Below are positions 59,685-64,000 of a DNA stretch of 64,000 nt, piece after piece. The DNA comes from Pseudopyrenochaeta lycopersici (Eukaryota > Ascomycota > Dothideomycetes > Pleosporales > Pseudopyrenochaetaceae). Both the position numbers and the translations under genes were made by a program. The stretch lies in contig NHZP01000052.1 in the NCBI GenBank assembly GCA_003313425.1, positions 245,219 through 309,218 of the forward strand, given 5' to 3'. Each line of letters opens with the position of its first letter. The stretch's first letter is position 1. Under the pieces are notes generated by a model that worked only from the letters and a program-made list of their open reading frames with translations, had not been told where the DNA came from and searched no databases.

Positions 59685-60110
59685 CAGTGATGGGAGCTTA
59701 CTATTGAAAAATAGTAATTACTAATTTTTTAAAAGGTTTATATTAAATTACTTAGTAATCCTAAAATTCTAATATTTTAGAATAGAAGACTACTTAATGT
59801 AAAGATTAATTTTACAATTTTGGAATTTCCTAAATAGGCTTAGTTCTTTAGGAAAAATTTTAAGAAGAAAAAAAATAGTAAGCTAAATTAGTAAATTAGT
59901 AATTACTATTTAGCTTACTATTTTTTTTCTTAAAAATTTTATTATTAAGGAACTAGGCCTATTTAAGAAATTATAAAATCCTAAAATTAATCTTTACATT
60001 AAGTAGTATTCTATTCTAAAATATTAGAATTTTAGGATTACTAAGTAATTTAATATAAACCTTTTAAAAAATTTGAAAAATTAGTAATTACTAATTTTTG
60101 CCCATCACTG
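59685..60110. mobile_element. intact 426-bp palindromic hAT MITE
   Basis: CAGTGATGGGAGC to ...TTTTTGCCCATCACTG with perfect 8-bp duplication GTAAGGCG. The two halves are near-perfect inverted copies meeting at about 59,897, so the whole element can fold into one long hairpin. Its termini match the right end of the 6.46-kb hAT element, a plausible transposase source. Confidence 0.92.
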
Positions 60111-63100
60111 GTAAGGCGTGAAAAACTAGGTAGACCTCTTTTAGCCCTAGATAGTCTACCTTATACGTAGATAGGCTATATTAGGCTATAATAGTTCTAG
60201 GTCTAGAGTATTTCTAGTTAAGTTTCTTTTTTAGCCTTAATAACTTAATATTTTAGTTAGATACTAGTACTTAGTCTCTAACCTTAAATTTAGCTAGTAA
60301 TTATTTTTTATTAGCATACCTTTTATAGTATTTATTTACAGCTTTAATCTCTTTTTAACACCTTTTCTAGATATTAATAATATAAGCTGTAATATCCCTT
60401 CTAAGGAGTAACTCTCCCTCTTCTAGGGAAGATTTAGGCTATTCTAGCCTTATTAGGTCTATTCTGTAGTTTGCATAGAATAAGGTATCCTTTATAGTTA
60501 AATATATACTATTATTATAGGCAAATTCCCCTACAAATAGCTATAAAGCCTAATTATCCTACTCTAGGTTATAATAATACTAAAGGTACTACTCTAGAGT
60601 CTAATTTTACCTTTCTATCTAACTATTAGTTTATAGATAGTAAGTAGACGTTAAAACCCTCTTTAAATTAAAGTAATAGTTAAACGTCTTCTAGTACTTT
60701 AAGTTTATTAAAGAACCTCTATTAGAGATAATTATTTATAGTACTTTGTAAAGTCTAATAACTTCGCGTAGCTAGGCCTAGGCTAGGTCCTACCTATCCT
60801 AATCGCCCCTTACTAGGACGTAATAGGCTATTTTAGTTAGCTTATCTATAATTACTAATATTACGTTATAAACTAACCCTTAGAACTTACTTAGAAGTAA
60901 TTCTGTAATAAAATCTATTATAATAGTCTCTTACGCACGCGTAGGGGCTGTAAGTAGATATAATAGACTATAAGGCTTCTGCTTTACTACTGTTAACTTT
61001 CTATAATATAGGTAGTTATTATAGTAAGCAGCTACATCCTTAGCTATCCCTAGCTAGGTATATTAGCAAGATAACTTCTTAAGTGTTCTTCTTGCGCTAA
61101 AATAACCCGCTATTAGGTTATTATAACATCCTGTAAGAGCCGTCGCCTTCTCTTAGTCTATTTTAAGGACCCTTTAGCGAGATTAGGCTGTTCTAGCCCT
61201 AATTAGGCTGTTCTTATCCTTACCTACCTTAGTTTCTGCTAAGGAAGCCTTATTACTACCCTCCGTTCCTTTAGGCCTGTCCTTATTATTCTCCCTGCGC
61301 CTAAGGTCTATTTTAACCTGTTAAAACTTATATAGAGCTTCCTACAGATCTACTCCCTTAGCGCTAGAATAAGTAACAGCTACTAACAACAGATAGTCCT
61401 TATCTAGCCTTTTTATTAGTAATCTCTGTAAGGGCTCTACAAACGCCTAATTATACTTTAAAGCTAGGGTTTAAAGCTTAGCTATATAGTCTGGGCGTCT
61501 AGATAGACTATCTACAGGATTTATTACCCCTAGCCTGTCTTCTATAGTAAAATTAAACTTAGTTAACGCTAAGTATAACCTTACTTATTAGTAATTTAGG
61601 GCTTTAGTCTCTATAAACTATTTTAGGTTTATATAGTTAGTCTATAGTTTAAATAGGGTCCTAACTAAGTAATAGCGCTAGTGTGCTAGACTTTTTATAA
61701 TAGCTAGCAGTTCTTAATTATGTACCTTATAATTATACTCTACTTAGGCTAGTTTATAAGAATAGAAGTCTACTAGCCTCTATATACTTAATTTTCCCTT
61801 ATTTAGCTTAAATTAGGATAGAATACCTGTAATTACGCTGCTTAAGGTATTAGTCTTAACCCTAGTTCTTTAGTTCCTTTTAAAGTAAGCTAAGATTAGG
61901 GCCTCTAGGAATATAGCCTTAAGCTTTCTAAAGGCTTTCCTAGCGTCTTCTCCTATCTCTAGCTATTAACCCTCCTCTTTCCTCTAAGAGGAGCTACCCT
62001 TAGCTGTATTTAGCCCTTTCTTAGTTAAAGTAGTTAATAGTAGAGTAATCTAGAAGAAGTTAGTAATAAAGCGTTAGTAGTAGTTTATAAAGCTAATAAA
62101 TACGCAGACGTTTTAAATACTTATAGGCTCTAGCTATTTAGTAACTGTCTTAGCTTAATTTTTATCTACTAATACTCTTTCTAGGGAATTATATATCTAA
62201 GGAATTCTATACGCCTAGTATACTATTTATACTTTAAAAGTTTAATATAAAGCTTAAATTTATATAATCTAGAGAGAATTTCCTAGACATTATAGATATA
62301 ATCTTCTTTTATCCTAGAGTAGACGAGGATGTTGTTAAGGTAGACTACGCAGGTAGTATTAACTAACCCTGCTACAGCCTCGTTTATATAGGCTTAAAAT
62401 TAAGCTAGTACGTTAGTTAACCTAAAAGAGACTATAGTATACTTAAAATAGCCGTATCTAGTGCGGAAAGCTGTTTTCTACTTATCACCTCCCCTTATCC
62501 TAATCCTATAGTAGGCGTCGCAGATATCTAGCTTAGAGTACTACTTAGCAGCTGCTAATTGCTCTAAGGACTCTATAATAAGAGGTAAAGAGTAATAATT
62601 CTTAACAGTAATCTTATTTAGGCCTCTATAGTCTATATAAAGGCGTAAACTACTATCTTTTTTCTTAGTAAAGAGGATAGGGGCTCCTGCAGGAGACCTT
62701 AAGCGCCTTATCTAGCCTTTTACTAGTAACTCCTAAATATACTTTTATAACACCTCTAATTTAGTTACTAAGAGGTTATATAAGGGCTGCTATAGTAGCT
62801 AAGTGCCTTCCTCTAGGTTAATAGCTAAATCCTAGGGTCTGTAGTCTAGCAAGAGGCTTACAACCTCCTCTAAGCCTATATCAGCGTACTCTACGTAGTC
62901 TTTAGGCATCTGTCCTATAATAGGCGAATCTAGGCTAGTCTAGCTAACTGTGTAGATAGTAAGCGCATATACATTAGTTTGTGCGCTTTAGAGAGTTCTT
63001 TCAAATTCCTCTACATCCTTAATTCTAACTTGCCTAAAAGGCTTAGTATTTCTTCCTTTAGAGCCCTAGAAAAGTATTCTACGCTAGGTGTAGTTTAACT

Positions 63101-64000
63101 TAGAGTTAACTTAATTAATCTATAGTAGGCCTAAGTAGATTTTAAACCTTTTAATATCTGCTACAATAAAAAAGACTAGTTCTACCTATTTTCGCCCTCT
63201 TAAGTCTATTATAAGCTACTTTACCCTTATAGTACTGTAGACTGTTAAATCTTTACTGCTAATACTTCTTACTAGGAAGTCTAGTGCAGGCTTAATAACT
63301 AGGTCCTACTCCTTAGCTAAGACTACTAATAAGAGGTAAGCTGTAACCCTCTATCTATAAGGCCTTAATTTCCTTTAAGGTACTAATAGTAGTAACTACT
63401 ATTAATAACCTTACTTAAGGAGGATAAATAGCCTCTTATAAGGTCCCCTTCTTAGAAGTTTCCCTAAGGAGTTCTAGATAGGCTGTAAGGTAAGGTCCTA
63501 GTCCTTATAGCCCTTCTCTTTTCCCTTATTCTAAGTAGATAGGTCCTTTTCCTTAGTATTTAGCTTTAGATATTAAGTTTTATAATATCCCTTCTTACTA
63601 CAGAAGTAGTAGGTTACTCTAGCTATATTTAGAGTAAAGAGGGCCTACTAGGTCTCTTTAGGAGGTAATATCTCTTTTTTTCCCTCTTATACCTTTTCTA
63701 AGGCTTTTTATCCCTTTCTAGGCTAAGTAAGAGTTTTCTATCTATTCTCTAAGCTAGCGGGGCTACAGAGATATTAAGCTCCCTAAGATACCTAAAGATA
63801 ATATTAGCTTATTCCTTTATCTAAGAGAGGGTCTCTCTCTCCTAGACTAGAATATTTTACAGCCTTACTTATATTTCCTTAGTTAAGAATCTAAAGTAAT
63901 AGCTTTACCTTAGGCTATAGAGTAGGTTTCGCCTAGTTCCTCCTAATATTAGCGTAAATAGTCTAATATAGCTATAGGTGTTTCTTTTAGGCCCTACTAG
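60111..64000 (-). pseudogene. Gypsy-3 pol remnant (integrase to gag side)
   Basis: Read on the minus strand. The RT region has [20 protein letters not shown] and [20 protein letters not shown] near 62,560-62,700, and a catalytic box VYLNNILVY near 62,320-62,345 with both Asp changed to Asn. Integrase shows VYNVILVIIDKLTKIAYYV near 60,815-60,875. A zinc-knuckle trace (YYFCSKKGYY) lies near 63,590. TAG/TAA codons are frequent. The gag side continues beyond 64,000. Confidence 0.8.

Larger units (their letters stand above)
54367..64000 (-). mobile_element. Gypsy-3 LTR retrotransposon, runs past the window end
   Basis: The 3' LTR is 54,672-54,367 on the minus strand, and the pol genes lie at higher coordinates on the minus strand. 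Interrupted by three hAT derivatives (56,463-57,369, 57,398-59,063, 59,685-60,110). The 5' LTR lies outside the window. Confidence 0.85.

Overview
The window comes from a filamentous ascomycete; gene content and style suggest a Pezizomycotina genome, probably Dothideomycetes (inference, no database search was possible). Short 52-83 bp introns with GTAAGT-type donors and CTNAC-type branch points, an intron-containing nuclear tRNA, and a heavily mutated AT-rich compartment typical of repeat-induced point mutation (RIP) all fit.

Positions 1-25,677 are a gene-bearing, GC-balanced block. In order: a tRNA-Leu(UAA) followed at once by a 53-bp tandem array carrying the tRNA 3' end; a minus-strand kinase-ankyrin gene whose frame is split by one TGA; a divergent plus-strand HeLo-like/pseudokinase gene; a hypothetical protein; a protein resembling the TORC1 subunit Tco89; a small secreted, probably GPI-anchored protein; a frameshifted F-box-like gene; a three-exon amidase; and a four-exon Ysc84-like SYLF-SH3 actin-patch protein. 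The kinase and the HeLo pseudokinase share a 398-bp promoter region and recall the RIPK-MLKL logic of a kinase partnered with a membrane-active pseudokinase.

At 25,678 the composition changes abruptly. The remaining 38 kb holds no ordinary gene, only nested transposons almost devoid of CpA/TpG. A pogo/Fot1-like element (26,091-43,357) contains a chromovirus-type Gypsy element (26,964-42,104), which contains two hAT-type elements (32,559-34,107 and 34,231-40,691); the second is itself interrupted by a 1.4-kb hAT MITE (37,613-39,031). A second Gypsy relic (about 44.1-48.9 kb, plus strand), an unidentified degraded coding region (51.1-54.4 kb) and a third Gypsy element (54,367 to the window end, minus strand) follow, with further hAT derivatives inserted at 49,472, 56,463, 57,398 and 59,685. 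Most hAT copies have perfect 8-bp target duplications and so postdate their hosts.

The most interesting observation is that the 6.46-kb hAT element is a two-gene transposon. Besides the transposase it carries a divergent, three-exon, fully open 220-codon gene of unknown function. Homologous terminal exons persist in hAT derivatives with different terminal repeats in this window, in one of them next to a transposase C-terminus in the same divergent layout. This suggests a conserved accessory protein of these hAT transposons.
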